The notes beneath the pieces are model-generated. The model ran no database searches. It saw only the letters and a list, made by a program, of their open reading frames with translations, and was not told the DNA's origin. A DNA stretch of 64,000 bases from Pseudomonadota bacterium (GTDB taxonomy: Bacteria > Pseudomonadota > Alphaproteobacteria > Azospirillales > Azospirillaceae), in assembly GCA_023423695.1 (NCBI GenBank), contig JAFAFA010000032.1, forward strand, positions 62,001 through 126,000. Direction: 5' to 3'. A program made the position numbers and the translations under genes. Below are positions 18,419-27,807 of this stretch, piece after piece. Numbering within the stretch: position 1 is the first letter of the stretch; every line of letters begins with the position of its first letter.

Positions 18419-18446
18419 GAAGGGCCCTGGAGATGGACAACGAATG

Positions 18447-18600
18447 CCCTCTCCCGCCCCGGGAGAGGGAGGGGACCCACCGAAGGTGGGGAGGGTGAGG
18501 GGAGAAGCAAGGAACCATGCGGTTCGGGATTCTTGCACCACCCCTTACCCTTCACACCGCTTCGCGGCGGGCCCCTTCCCTCTCCCGGGGCGGGAGAGGG
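18447..18600. repeat. Inverted pair of 23-bp palindromic intergenic repeats
   Basis: CCCTCTCCC-GCCCC-GGGAGAGGG at 18447-18469 recurs as its exact reverse complement at 18578-18600, and GGTGGGGAGGGTGAGGGG-type sequence flanks both. Each copy is itself a 9-bp hairpin, and the pair could form a long stem in the cox transcript between coxM and coxD. A related element with different arm sequence is at 56685-56795. The arrangement resembles REP/BIME-type mobile palindromes. Confidence 0.65.
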
Positions 18601-18607
18601 ATTTAGA

Positions 18608-19399
18608 TCACCCCGCCGCTTCGACCGCCCGCTTCGCCATCACGGTGACGAGGTGGGCGCGGTAGTCGGCGCTGGCGTGGATGTCGGCGTTCAGGCCGTC
18701 GGCTTCCACCGACAGGCCGTTCAGCGCTTCCGCCCGGAAGTCGGCGGCGAGCGCCGTCTCGAACGCCTCGGCGCGGAAGACGGAGCCGGCGGCACCGGTC
18801 ACCGCGACCCGCACCTCCGCGCCGAATTTCGCCACGAATACGCCGACGATGGCGTAGCGGCTGGCGGGGTTGCGGAACTTGGCGTAGGCCGCCTTGTCCG
18901 GCCGGGAGAAGCGCACCGACTTGACGATCTCGCCCGGCTCCAGCGCGGTTTCGAACATGCCGGTGAAGAAATCGTCTCCGGCGATGGTCCGGCGGTCGGT
19001 GGTGACCGTCGCCTTCAATGCCAGCACCGCGGACGGGTAGTCGGCAGACGGGTCGGCGTTGGCGATGGAGCCGCCCATGGTGCCCATGTTACGGACCTGC
19101 CGGTCGCCGATGCCCTCGGCGAGGCTGGCCAGCGCCGGGATCACCCGCTTGACGAGGTCGGAATGGGCGACCTCCGCATGTCGGGTGAAGGCACCGATCT
19201 CCAGACCGCCATCCGCCTCGCGGATGCCCTTCAGCTCCGGAATGGCGCCGAGATCGATCAGGTCGGTGGGGCGGGCAAGGCGCTGCTTCAGCGTCGGCAG
19301 CAGGGTCTGGCCGCCGCCCAGCAGCTTGGCGTCTTCCACCTGGATGGCGGCAGCCGCGTCGGCAAGCGATGTCGGCCGTTGGTACGTGAACGCGTACAT
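18608..19399 (-). CDS. coxM: Cox-type FAD-binding medium subunit
   Basis: 263-residue FAD subunit of a xanthine oxidase-family complex. FAD-binding motifs are AKLLGGGQTLLP near residue 30 and TMGGSIANADPSAD near residue 105. It passes electrons from the iron-sulfur subunit to an acceptor such as quinone or NAD. An AAGGAGG ribosome site precedes the ATG. It lies 28 bases downstream of the large-subunit gene, in the order small-large-medium, which is common in form II clusters, whereas carboxydotrophic form I operons usually run M-S-L. Confidence 0.9.
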   Translation of the reverse strand: MYAFTYQRPTSLADAAAAIQVEDAKLLGGGQTLLPTLKQRLARPTDLIDLGAIPELKGIREADGGLEIGAFTRHAEVAHSDLVKRVIPALASLAEGIGDRQVRNMGTMGGSIANADPSADYPSAVLALKATVTTDRRTIAGDDFFTGMFETALEPGEIVKSVRFSRPDKAAYAKFRNPASRYAIVGVFVAKFGAEVRVAVTGAAGSVFRAEAFETALAADFRAEALNGLSVEADGLNADIHASADYRAHLVTVMAKRAVEAAG

Positions 19400-19427
19400 T
19401 CTCTAGCCTCCTTCTTCTTCGGCCGTC

Positions 19428-21830
19428 TTATTCCGCCGCAATGGCAGGGGCAGGGGCGGGAGCAGCGTCGCGGATCGTCCGCCAGACCTTCTCCGGCGTC
19501 GCCGGCATGTCCATGTGGGTGACGCCATAGTCCGACAGCGCATCCACCACCGCGTTCATCACCGCGGCGGCGGCACCGATGGTCCCGGCCTCGCCGCAGC
19601 CCTTCACGCCCAGCGGGTTGTGGGTGCAGGGCTGGTCCTCGTGATAGCGCACGGTGAAGGATGGGACATCGTCCGCCCGCGGCATGCAATAGTCCATGTA
19701 GGAGCCGGTGACGAGCTGCCCCGACTCCTCGTCATAGACGCAGTTCTCGTACAGCGCCTGCCCGATGCCCTGGACGAGGCCGCCATGCACCTGCCCTTCG
19801 ACGATCAGCGGGTTGATGACGTTGCCGAAATCGTCCACCGCCGCGAAGCTGACGATGGTGGTGACGCCGGTGTCGGGGTCGATCTCCACCTCGCAGACAT
19901 GGCAGCCGTTGGGGTAGGTGAAGTTCTTGGGATCGTAGAAAGCCTGCTCGTCCAGCCCCGGCTCCAGCTCGTCCAGCGGGAAGTTGTGCGGGACATAGGC
20001 CTGCAGGGCGATGTCGCCGATGCCCAGGCTCTTGTCGGTGCCGGCGACGGTGAAGCGGCCCTCCTTCACCTCGATGTCGGTCTCGGCAGCCTCCAGCATG
20101 TGGGCGGCGATCTTCTTCGCCTTGCGTTCCACCTTGTCCATCGCCTTCACCAGGGCCGAGCCGCCGACCGCCAGCGAGCGCGAGCCGTAGGTGCCCATGC
20201 CGAAGGGGATCTTGTTGGTGTCGCCGTGGACGATCTCGACATTCTCGATCGGGATGCCGAATCGGTCGGCCACGATCTGGGCGAAGGTGGTCTCATGGCC
20301 CTGGCCGTGGCTGTGAGCGCCGGTGAAGACCGTCACCGAACCCGTTGGATGGAAACGAACTTCCGCGCATTCATAAAGTCCTGCGCGAGCGCCGAGCGCA
20401 CCGGCGACATTGCTGGGGGCGATGCCGCAGGCCTCGATGTAAGTCGCGAAACCGATGCCGCGCAGCTTGCCGCGCGCCTTCGATTCCGCGCGGCGCTGCT
20501 GGAAGCCGGGGTAGTCGACCAGCGGCAGGGCGATGTCGAGGTTCTTGGCGAAATCGCCGGTGTCGTATTGCAGGGCGACCGGCGTCTGGTAGGGCATCGC
20601 CTCCTTCGGCACGAAGTTGCGGCGGCGGATCTCGGTCTTGTCCATGCCGACCACGCCGGCCGCGACGTCCACCAGCCGTTCGATCAGATAGCAGGCTTCC
20701 GGCCGGCCGGCGCCGCGATAGGCGTCGACGGGGGAGGTGTTGGTGAAGACGGCCTTCACCTCGGCATAGATCGCCGGGGTCTTGTACTGGCCGGCCAGCA
20801 GGGTGGCGTAGAGATAGGTCGGGATCGACGGTGCGAAGGTGGACAGATAGGCGCCGAGATTGGCCAGCGTCGAGACGCGCAGCGCCAGGAAATTGCCGTC
20901 GGCGTCCATCGCCAGCTCGGCATGGCTGACATGGTCGCGGCCATGGGCGTCGGTCAGGAAACTTTCGGAGCGGTCGGCGGTCCATTTCACCGGCCGGCCG
21001 ACCTTGCGCGCCGCCCAGGTGACGACGGCCTCCTCGCCGTAATGGAAGATCTTCGACCCGAATCCGCCGCCGACATCCGGCGCCACCACCCGCAGCTTGT
21101 GCTCCGGAATGCCCAGAACGAAGGCGCCCATCAGCAGGCGGGTCACATGCGGGTTCTGGCTGGTGGTGGTCAGCGTGTATTCGCCGCTGGACTGGTCGTA
21201 TTCGCCCATAGCCGCCCGCGGTTCCATCGCGTTCGGCACCAGACGCTGGTTGACCAGATCGATCTTCGCGACATGGGCGGCGTTGGCGAAGGCCGCGTCC
21301 ACCGCCGCCTTGTCGCCCAGATGCCAGTCGTAGCAGACATTGTCCGGCGCATCGTCATGGACCAGCGGCGCACCGCCGGCGACCGCGCGGGTGGAGGAGC
21401 CCACCGCCGGCAACTCCTCGTAATCGACCACCACCATCTCGGCGGCGTCGCGCGCCTGCTCGCGGGTCTCGGCGATCACCACGGCGACTGCGTCGCCGAC
21501 ATAGCGCACGCGGTCGCGCGCCAGCGGATAGTGCGGCGGCTCCTTCATCGGCGAGCCGTCCTTGGAATGGATCTGCCAGCCGCAGGGCAGGCTGCCGACC
21601 TTGTCGGCCTCCATATCGGCCCCGGTCAGCACGGCGACCACACCCGGCATCGCCGCCGCGTCGGTGAAGTCGATGCCCAGGATGCGGGCATGGGCGTAGG
21701 GGGAGCGCACATGGACCGCATGGGTCATGTTCAGGCGCTTGAAATCGTCGGTGTAGTTGCCGCGGCCGGTCAGAAAGCGCTGGTCTTCGCGCCGGCGCAC
21801 CGAGGCGCCGATGCCATTGGGGTTCGCCAT
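19428..21830 (-). CDS. coxL: Form II Cox / xanthine dehydrogenase-family molybdenum large subunit
   Basis: 800-residue molybdopterin-binding catalytic subunit. The active-site signature around residue 372 is AYRGAGR, defining form II; true CO dehydrogenases carry AYXCSFR with a copper-binding Cys, absent here. Conserved Moco contacts include FGSKIFHYGEE and GAHSHGQGHETTFAQ, and the catalytic Glu region is GVKGCGEAGTIGAA near the C terminus. It hydroxylates an unidentified substrate; oxidation of CO is not supported. The ATG at 21830 has GGAGG upstream; the longer frame overlaps the small-subunit gene in another frame and is rejected. Confidence 0.9.
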   Translation of the reverse strand: MANPNGIGASVRRREDQRFLTGRGNYTDDFKRLNMTHAVHVRSPYAHARILGIDFTDAAAMPGVVAVLTGADMEADKVGSLPCGWQIHSKDGSPMKEPPHYPLARDRVRYVGDAVAVVIAETREQARDAAEMVVVDYEELPAVGSSTRAVAGGAPLVHDDAPDNVCYDWHLGDKAAVDAAFANAAHVAKIDLVNQRLVPNAMEPRAAMGEYDQSSGEYTLTTTSQNPHVTRLLMGAFVLGIPEHKLRVVAPDVGGGFGSKIFHYGEEAVVTWAARKVGRPVKWTADRSESFLTDAHGRDHVSHAELAMDADGNFLALRVSTLANLGAYLSTFAPSIPTYLYATLLAGQYKTPAIYAEVKAVFTNTSPVDAYRGAGRPEACYLIERLVDVAAGVVGMDKTEIRRRNFVPKEAMPYQTPVALQYDTGDFAKNLDIALPLVDYPGFQQRRAESKARGKLRGIGFATYIEACGIAPSNVAGALGARAGLYECAEVRFHPTGSVTVFTGAHSHGQGHETTFAQIVADRFGIPIENVEIVHGDTNKIPFGMGTYGSRSLAVGGSALVKAMDKVERKAKKIAAHMLEAAETDIEVKEGRFTVAGTDKSLGIGDIALQAYVPHNFPLDELEPGLDEQAFYDPKNFTYPNGCHVCEVEIDPDTGVTTIVSFAAVDDFGNVINPLIVEGQVHGGLVQGIGQALYENCVYDEESGQLVTGSYMDYCMPRADDVPSFTVRYHEDQPCTHNPLGVKGCGEAGTIGAAAAVMNAVVDALSDYGVTHMDMPATPEKVWRTIRDAAPAPAPAIAAE

Positions 21831-21882
21831 CTCGTGTTTCCTCCCACAGGAACGCGTAAGATGCGGAAATGCCTGCTGTTTT

Positions 21883-22383
<501 letters not shown>

Positions 22384-22651
22384 CGGATTTCCTCCCGCTG
22401 GCTGAAGTCTGGCTTGCAGTCGTTTGGCGTGCAGTTGGGACTTGTTGCTGTCGTGCGACGCGCCTTGAGCCGGAGCCGTGGTGCTGTCCGCTTCGGCCGG
22501 CGGTCTTCCGCCACAAGGATAGGGGGTGACTGGCCGTCGAGGTCAAGGAGCCTCTGCATTCCTTGGCCGAAAGAATGGTGCGCTGACCGTCACACTATCG
22601 GATTGTACGTACTGGCGCGCAATTTTATGACGCGTTACAGTGGGTTGGGGC

Positions 22652-22671
22652 TGCCCGCACACGTGCGGGCA
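22652..22671. promoter_or_regulatory. Palindromic operator-like dyad before the TAXI-TRAP operon
   Basis: TGCCCGCAC and GTGCGGGCA form perfect 9-bp arms with a 2-base spacer, 60 bases before the TAXI start. With no T tract it is better read as a protein-binding site than as a terminator. The remaining intergenic stretch (22384-22730) between divergent coxS and the TAXI gene holds no gene; a GTACGTAC palindrome occurs near 22605. Confidence 0.45.
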
Positions 22672-22730
22672 CACGAACAAATCAGTCCGGCAACGATCCG
22701 GGCGCAGCAACGATAATGGGGAGAGCCGCT

Positions 22731-23705
22731 ATGAATCGCCCGTCCGTGAAACGTCACGTCCTGGCCCTGTGCACCGCCGCCGGCCTCGGAATCGGCCTCG
22801 GTCTCGCCGCCCTGCCGGCCAAGGCGGAGACCTTCATCACCGTGCTGACCGGCGGCACCAGCGGCGTCTATTACCCGCTCGGCGTCGCCCTGTCGAACGT
22901 CTACGGCAAGGCGCTGCCGGGAGCCAAGGTGACGGCGCAGGCGACCAAGGCATCCGTCGAGAACCTGAACCTGCTGCAGGCCGGACGCGGCGAGATCGGC
23001 TTCACGCTGGGCGATTCGCTGAGCGACGCCTGGAAGGGCAACGAGGAGGTCGGCTTCAAGCAGAAGCTGGAGAAGCTGCGCACCATCGCCGCCATCTATC
23101 CCAACTACATCCAGGTGGTCGCCAGCAAGGAGTCCGGCATCAAGACGCTGGCCGATCTGAAGGGCAAGCGCGTGTCGGTCGGCGCACCGAAGTCGGGGAC
23201 GGAGCTGAACGCGCGCGCCATCTTCGGCGCCGCCGGGCTCGCCTACAAGGATTTCGCCAAGACCGAGTATCTGCCCTTCGGCGAATCGGTGGACCTGATC
23301 AAGAACCGGCAGCTCGACGCGACGCTGATCTCCGCCGGTCTCGGCGTGGCGGCGATCAAGGATCTGTCGGCCTCGCAGGAGGTCACCATCGTCAGCATCC
23401 CGGCCGATCTGGTGCAGAAGGTCGGCGACGCCGCCTACATCACCGAGACGATCCCGGCCGGCACCTATCCGGGCCAGACCGAACCGGTGCCGACCGCCGC
23501 GGTCCGCAACCTGCTGGTCAGCCATTCCGGCGTGTCGGACGACGCCGCCTATGCCATGACCAAGACGCTGTTCGAGAATCTCGACGCGCTGGCCGCCGCC
23601 CATGTCGCCGCCAAGCAGATCAAGCTGGACCAAGCCGCCACCCAGTCGCCGGTGCCGCTGCATCCGGGCGCCATCAAGTACTTCAAGGAAAAGGGACTGA
23701 TGTAA
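22731..23705 (+). CDS. TAXI family TRAP transporter solute-binding protein
   Basis: 324-residue periplasmic receptor with a signal peptide ending near LPAKA-ETF. The TAXI hallmark TVLTGGTSGVYYPLG opens the mature protein, followed by ATKASVENLNLL. TAXI receptors deliver carboxylates, often glutamate-like or C4 compounds, to a fused TRAP permease; the ligand cannot be assigned. The ATG at 22731 has GGGGAGAG 6 bases upstream. The open frame also includes an ATG at 22716 that lacks this site. The permease follows after 25 bases. Confidence 0.9.
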   Translation: MNRPSVKRHVLALCTAAGLGIGLGLAALPAKAETFITVLTGGTSGVYYPLGVALSNVYGKALPGAKVTAQATKASVENLNLLQAGRGEIGFTLGDSLSDAWKGNEEVGFKQKLEKLRTIAAIYPNYIQVVASKESGIKTLADLKGKRVSVGAPKSGTELNARAIFGAAGLAYKDFAKTEYLPFGESVDLIKNRQLDATLISAGLGVAAIKDLSASQEVTIVSIPADLVQKVGDAAYITETIPAGTYPGQTEPVPTAAVRNLLVSHSGVSDDAAYAMTKTLFENLDALAAAHVAAKQIKLDQAATQSPVPLHPGAIKYFKEKGLM

Positions 23706-23730
23706 TCGGCGGCCTGGCGGAGAAGACGCA

Positions 23731-25827
23731 GTGAGCGCAAACAAGACGCAGGCGGACTCCGAGATCCGCCAAGCCATCGACCGGGAAAACCCCGCCACGG
23801 TCGCCGCATTCGAGGGGTTCGACGGGCGTGCCGTTTTCGCCATCGCCGTCGCCTTCTCCGCCTTCCAGATATGGACCGCCGCCTTCAACCCGGTGTCCAC
23901 CATGGTGGTGCGGGCGGTCCATGTCGGCTTCCTTCTGCTGATGACCTTCACCCTGTTCGGCTTCCGCCAGACGTCGGTGCGCAGACGGGTCCCCTGGTAC
24001 GACTGGCTGCTGGGACTGACCGCCTTCGGTATCGGTCTCTATCATTACGTATTCGAGGTCGACCTGATCCAGCGGGCGGGCGATCCCAGCACCACCGACC
24101 TGATCGTCGGCACCGTCGCGGTGGCGCTGGTGTTCGAAGGGGCGCGGCGGATCATGGGGCTGGCCCTGCCGATCATGTGCGGCGTGTTCATCCCCTACGC
24201 CCTGTTCGGCCGTCATCTTCCCTTCGGGCTCGCCCACCGCGGCTATGACATCGATCAGGTGATCGACAACCTGTATTTGTCGACGGAGGGCATCTACGGC
24301 ACGCCGACCTTCGTGTCGGCCAGCTACATCTTCCTGTTCATCCTGTTCGGCGCCTTTCTGGAGCGCGCCGGCATGATCAAGCTGTTCAACGACGTGTCGC
24401 TCGGCCTCGTCGGCCATGCCAAAGGCGGGCCGGCCAAGGTGGCGGTGATCTCGTCGGGGCTGATGGGCACCATCAACGGGTCCGGCGTCGCCAACGTGCT
24501 GACCACCGGCCAGTTCACCATCCCGCTGATGATGCGCTTCGGCTATCGCCCGGCCTTCGCCGGTGCGGTGGAGGCGACCGCCAGCATGGGCGGGCAGCTG
24601 ATGCCGCCGGTGATGGGGGCGGCCGCCTTCATCATGGCCGAGACCATCGGCGTGCCCTACAGCGAGGTGGCCATCGCCGCCGCCATCCCGGCGATCCTCT
24701 ATTTCGGCAGCGCCTTCTGGATGGTCCATCTGGAGGCGGGCAGGCACAACCTCGTCGGCCTGCCGAAGGACCAATGCCCGAGCGCGCTGCGCGCCGTGGT
24801 GGAGGGCTGGTACCTGATCCTGCCGCTGGCGGCCCTGGTCTATCTGCTGTTCTCCGGCTTCACCCCGCTGTTCGCCGGCGTGATCGGCATCGCGGCGACG
24901 GCGGCGCTGATCCTGGGCACGACCATCGTCGGCACCATCGGCCCCATGGCGTTGCGCATCGCCTTCTGGGTTGCCGTTGGGCTGGTCGCAGCCGGGTTGT
25001 GGAAGCTGGGATTCCGGACCGAGCATCTGGCCTTCGCCATGGTCGTCCTGCTGATCGTTCCCTGCCTGCTGTTCAAGGGCGGGCGGCAGACCCTGGTGCT
25101 GGTGGTGAACAGCATCGCCGACGGTGCCAAGAACGCCGTCGGCGTCGGCGTCGCCTGCGCGCTGGTCGGCGTGCTGATCGGCATGATGACGCTCACCGGG
25201 CTGGCCTCCAGCTTCGCCTCCACCATCGTCGACTGGTCGGGCGGCAACCTGCTGGCGGCGCTGGTGCTGACGATGATCGCCTGCATCGTGCTGGGCACCG
25301 GCCTGCCGACGACGGCGAACTACATCATCACCGCGTCCATCGCCGCGCCGGCCCTGCTGAGCATGGGCGTCCCGCTGATCGTCAGCCATATGTTCGTCTT
25401 CTATTTCGGCATCATGGCCGATCTGACCCCGCCGGTGGCTCTGGCGGCCCTGGCCGCCTCGTCGATCTGCAAGGCCGACCATATGGACATCGGCTGGATC
25501 GCGACCCGGGTGGCGATGGCCGGCTATGTCGTGCCCTTCATGGCGGTCTATGACCCGGCCCTGGTGATGCAGACCGGAAGCTGGCTTGCCGTGGCCTATG
25601 TGTTCTTCAAGGCCTGCGTCGCCATCGCTCTCTGGGGAGCGGCCACCATCGGCTTCTTCTGGACGCCGCTGCCGCTGATCGCCCGTCTCTATGCCGCCGT
25701 CACCGCCTTCCTGTTCGTCGTGGCATTGCCGATCACCGACGAGGCTGCCTTCGTCCTGACCGGTCTGTTCCTGCTGTGGCAGCACCGCCGCCGTCGGAGT
25801 GTCCCGGCGGCCGCACCTGCCTTGTGA
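23731..25827 (+). CDS. TRAP transporter fused 4TM/12TM permease
   Basis: 698-residue fused small plus large TRAP permease, about 16 or more hydrophobic helices. The N-terminal ~200 residues match the small (DctQ-like) part; the rest is the large ion-coupled subunit with GLMGTINGSGVANVLTTG, GGQLMPPVMGAAAFIMAE and GTGLPTTANYIITA, the last being the conserved motif of the second transport repeat. It couples import of the TAXI-bound solute to Na+ or H+ entry. The start is GTG at 23731, preceded by GGCGGAG. The 3' end overlaps the DUF1850 gene by 29 bases. Confidence 0.92.
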   Translation: MSANKTQADSEIRQAIDRENPATVAAFEGFDGRAVFAIAVAFSAFQIWTAAFNPVSTMVVRAVHVGFLLLMTFTLFGFRQTSVRRRVPWYDWLLGLTAFGIGLYHYVFEVDLIQRAGDPSTTDLIVGTVAVALVFEGARRIMGLALPIMCGVFIPYALFGRHLPFGLAHRGYDIDQVIDNLYLSTEGIYGTPTFVSASYIFLFILFGAFLERAGMIKLFNDVSLGLVGHAKGGPAKVAVISSGLMGTINGSGVANVLTTGQFTIPLMMRFGYRPAFAGAVEATASMGGQLMPPVMGAAAFIMAETIGVPYSEVAIAAAIPAILYFGSAFWMVHLEAGRHNLVGLPKDQCPSALRAVVEGWYLILPLAALVYLLFSGFTPLFAGVIGIAATAALILGTTIVGTIGPMALRIAFWVAVGLVAAGLWKLGFRTEHLAFAMVVLLIVPCLLFKGGRQTLVLVVNSIADGAKNAVGVGVACALVGVLIGMMTLTGLASSFASTIVDWSGGNLLAALVLTMIACIVLGTGLPTTANYIITASIAAPALLSMGVPLIVSHMFVFYFGIMADLTPPVALAALAASSICKADHMDIGWIATRVAMAGYVVPFMAVYDPALVMQTGSWLAVAYVFFKACVAIALWGAATIGFFWTPLPLIARLYAAVTAFLFVVALPITDEAAFVLTGLFLLWQHRRRRSVPAAAPAL

Positions 25828-26206
25828 GGTGGCCGGTCTCTGCCTGTTCGCCCTCGGCGGCGCGCTTCTCGCGTCGCTGCCGGGGACGGATTTCACCCTG
25901 TCCTGGACCCATTCCATCGAGAAGACCGAGTGGCGCGAACGCTGGTCGGTGGATTCCGGCCGGCTGCGGCCGGTGGAGGCCCGCGTCCGCGGCACGGGCG
26001 CCGGCATGGAGCCCGGACCGGATGCCCAATCGACCAGCGATGGCTGGCTCGTCTGGGTGCCCGGCCTGCCGCCGCAGGAGAGCGTCGCCCTGGCGGCCTC
26101 GGGTTTCACCGGCGAGCACCGGCTGTGCACGGGTGCCGATTGCCGGCCGCTGTCGGTCTGGACCGGGGTTGCGGATCAGGCGGTGGTGATGCGGGCCTGC
26201 CGGTGA
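25799..26206 (+). CDS. DUF1850 protein associated with TAXI-TRAP transporters
   Basis: Small protein of up to 135 residues with one N-terminal hydrophobic segment (VAGLCLFALGGALLASL) and the DUF1850 core FTLSWTHSIEKTEWRERW, then WLVWVPGLP. DUF1850 genes recur beside TAXI-TRAP permeases; the function is unknown but a periplasmic or membrane-anchored accessory role is implied. The start is uncertain: GTG at 25799 overlaps the permease, while a second in-frame GTG at 25829 just after the permease stop would also retain the hydrophobic segment. Translational coupling is likely either way. Confidence 0.75.
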   Translation: MSRRPHLPCEVAGLCLFALGGALLASLPGTDFTLSWTHSIEKTEWRERWSVDSGRLRPVEARVRGTGAGMEPGPDAQSTSDGWLVWVPGLPPQESVALAASGFTGEHRLCTGADCRPLSVWTGVADQAVVMRACR

Positions 26207-26319
26207 TGCCTTCCTGCGTCAGTCCGCGAAAGTTGGTATGGTAGTGTCCCTTCCGGCTTGGCTTACGTTCTGTCAGTCCGCATACTCCCGGTCCTTTCGT
26301 CAGCCTACCGTTCGGACCG

Positions 26320-27795
26320 ATGACCAACTCCTCCCCCTCCCGCCGCCCATCACTTCTCCCAGCCTTCTTCGCCGTGGCGCTGGCCGCCGGTGGCCTGTTG
26401 CTGGGCACGCATGGTGCCCTGGCTGCGGAGGTCGCCCATGGCGGGGCACCTCATCTGGACGGTCGGATGCTGAGTGCCGTGTGGGTGGTGCCGTTCGCCG
26501 GCATCCTGCTGTCGATCGCGCTGTTCCCGCTGCTGGCGCCGGTGATGTGGCACCATCATTTCGGCAAGATCTCGGCCGTGTGGGCTCTCGCCTTCCTGGT
26601 GCCCTTCGCCGCGGTCTTCGGGCCGGAACTGGCGACCTACGAACTGCTGCATACGGTCCTGCTCGAATACATCCCCTTCATCGTTCTACTGACCGCGCTG
26701 TTCACGGTGGCGGGCGGCGTGCGGGTGACTGGATCGCTGGTCGGGACACCGCTGGCCAACACGGTTGGGCTGGCGCTCGGCACCGTCCTGGCCAGCCTGA
26801 TGGGCACCACCGGCGCCTCGATGCTGCTGATCCGCCCGATGCTGCGTGCGAACGAACACCGGCGCGATAAAGTCCACACGATGGTGTTCTTCATCTTCCT
26901 GGTGTCGAATGTCGGCGGATCGCTGACCCCGCTGGGCGACCCGCCGCTGTTCCTGGGCTTCCTGAAGGGCGTCGATTTCTTCTGGCCGACCGTCCACCTT
27001 TTCGCGCCGATGGCCTTCCTGTCGGTCCTCCTGCTGCTGATCTATTTCGTGCTCGACGTCTTTCTGCACACCCGCGATCCCGGCAAGCACCCGCTGATCG
27101 AGGGCGTGCACGAACGGGAACCGATCCGCATCGAAGGCTCGGTCAATCTGCTGCTGCTGGTGGCGATCGTCGGCGCGGTGCTGCTCAGCGGCATCTGGCA
27201 TCCGGGGGTGGGCGTCACGCTGTACCATGTGACGGTGCCGCTGGAGAGCATCGTGTCGAACCTGCTGCTGCTGGGCATCACCGGCCTGTCGTTGGCCCTG
27301 ACCAGCAAGCAGAGCCGCCGCATGAACGGCTTCACCTGGGGTCCGATCCTGGAGGTGGCGAAGCTGTTCGCCGCCATCTTCCTGACCATCATCCCGGCCA
27401 TCGCCATCCTGAAGGCCGGGACCGACGGCGCGTTGGGCGCGATCATCTCTGCGGTGAACGAGGGCGGCAAGCCGAACCCCGCCGCCTATTTCTGGGCGAC
27501 CGGCATCCTGTCCAGCTTCCTCGACAACGCGCCGACCTACCTGATCTTCTTCAACACGGCCGGGGGCGACGCGAAGGTTCTGATGTCCGACCTGTCACTG
27601 ACGCTGACCGCGATTTCCGCCGGCGCGGTGTTCATGGGCGCCAACAGCTACATCGGCAACGCCCCCAACTTCATGGTCAAGGCTATCGCGGAGGAGCGCG
27701 GCGTCGCCATGCCCAGCTTCTTCGGCTATATGGCCTGGTCCTGCGGCATCCTGGTTCCGCTGCTGGGCCTGACCACGCTGGTGTTCTTCATCTGA
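26320..27795 (+). CDS. Sodium:proton antiporter (ArsB/NhaD superfamily)
   Basis: Polytopic membrane protein of 491 residues with about 12 helices. An N-terminal hydrophobic leader ends near ALAAEVAHGG, a segment often present in this family. Ion-transporter superfamily features include VSNVGGSLTPLGDPPLFLGF and the C-terminal FLDNAPTYLIFFN, matching the DNAP-type motif of NhaD-like Na+/H+ antiporters. It probably exports Na+ in exchange for H+. It starts 113 bases after the DUF1850 gene. Whether it is in the TRAP operon is unclear; a sodium-coupled importer next to a sodium exporter is a sensible pairing. Confidence 0.85.
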   Translation: MTNSSPSRRPSLLPAFFAVALAAGGLLLGTHGALAAEVAHGGAPHLDGRMLSAVWVVPFAGILLSIALFPLLAPVMWHHHFGKISAVWALAFLVPFAAVFGPELATYELLHTVLLEYIPFIVLLTALFTVAGGVRVTGSLVGTPLANTVGLALGTVLASLMGTTGASMLLIRPMLRANEHRRDKVHTMVFFIFLVSNVGGSLTPLGDPPLFLGFLKGVDFFWPTVHLFAPMAFLSVLLLLIYFVLDVFLHTRDPGKHPLIEGVHEREPIRIEGSVNLLLLVAIVGAVLLSGIWHPGVGVTLYHVTVPLESIVSNLLLLGITGLSLALTSKQSRRMNGFTWGPILEVAKLFAAIFLTIIPAIAILKAGTDGALGAIISAVNEGGKPNPAAYFWATGILSSFLDNAPTYLIFFNTAGGDAKVLMSDLSLTLTAISAGAVFMGANSYIGNAPNFMVKAIAEERGVAMPSFFGYMAWSCGILVPLLGLTTLVFFI

Positions 27796-27807
27796 CGCGG
27801 GTGTGAT

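Noticed and set aside
19428..21830. CoxL as an aerobic carbon monoxide dehydrogenase
   Set aside because: The active-site loop is AYRGAGR (form II), lacking the Cys that binds copper in true CO dehydrogenases.
23683..26130. 815-codon open frame on the minus strand opposite the TRAP permease
   Set aside because: It is a shadow frame with low-complexity His/Gln/Asp content; the plus strand has clear TRAP motifs and ribosome sites.
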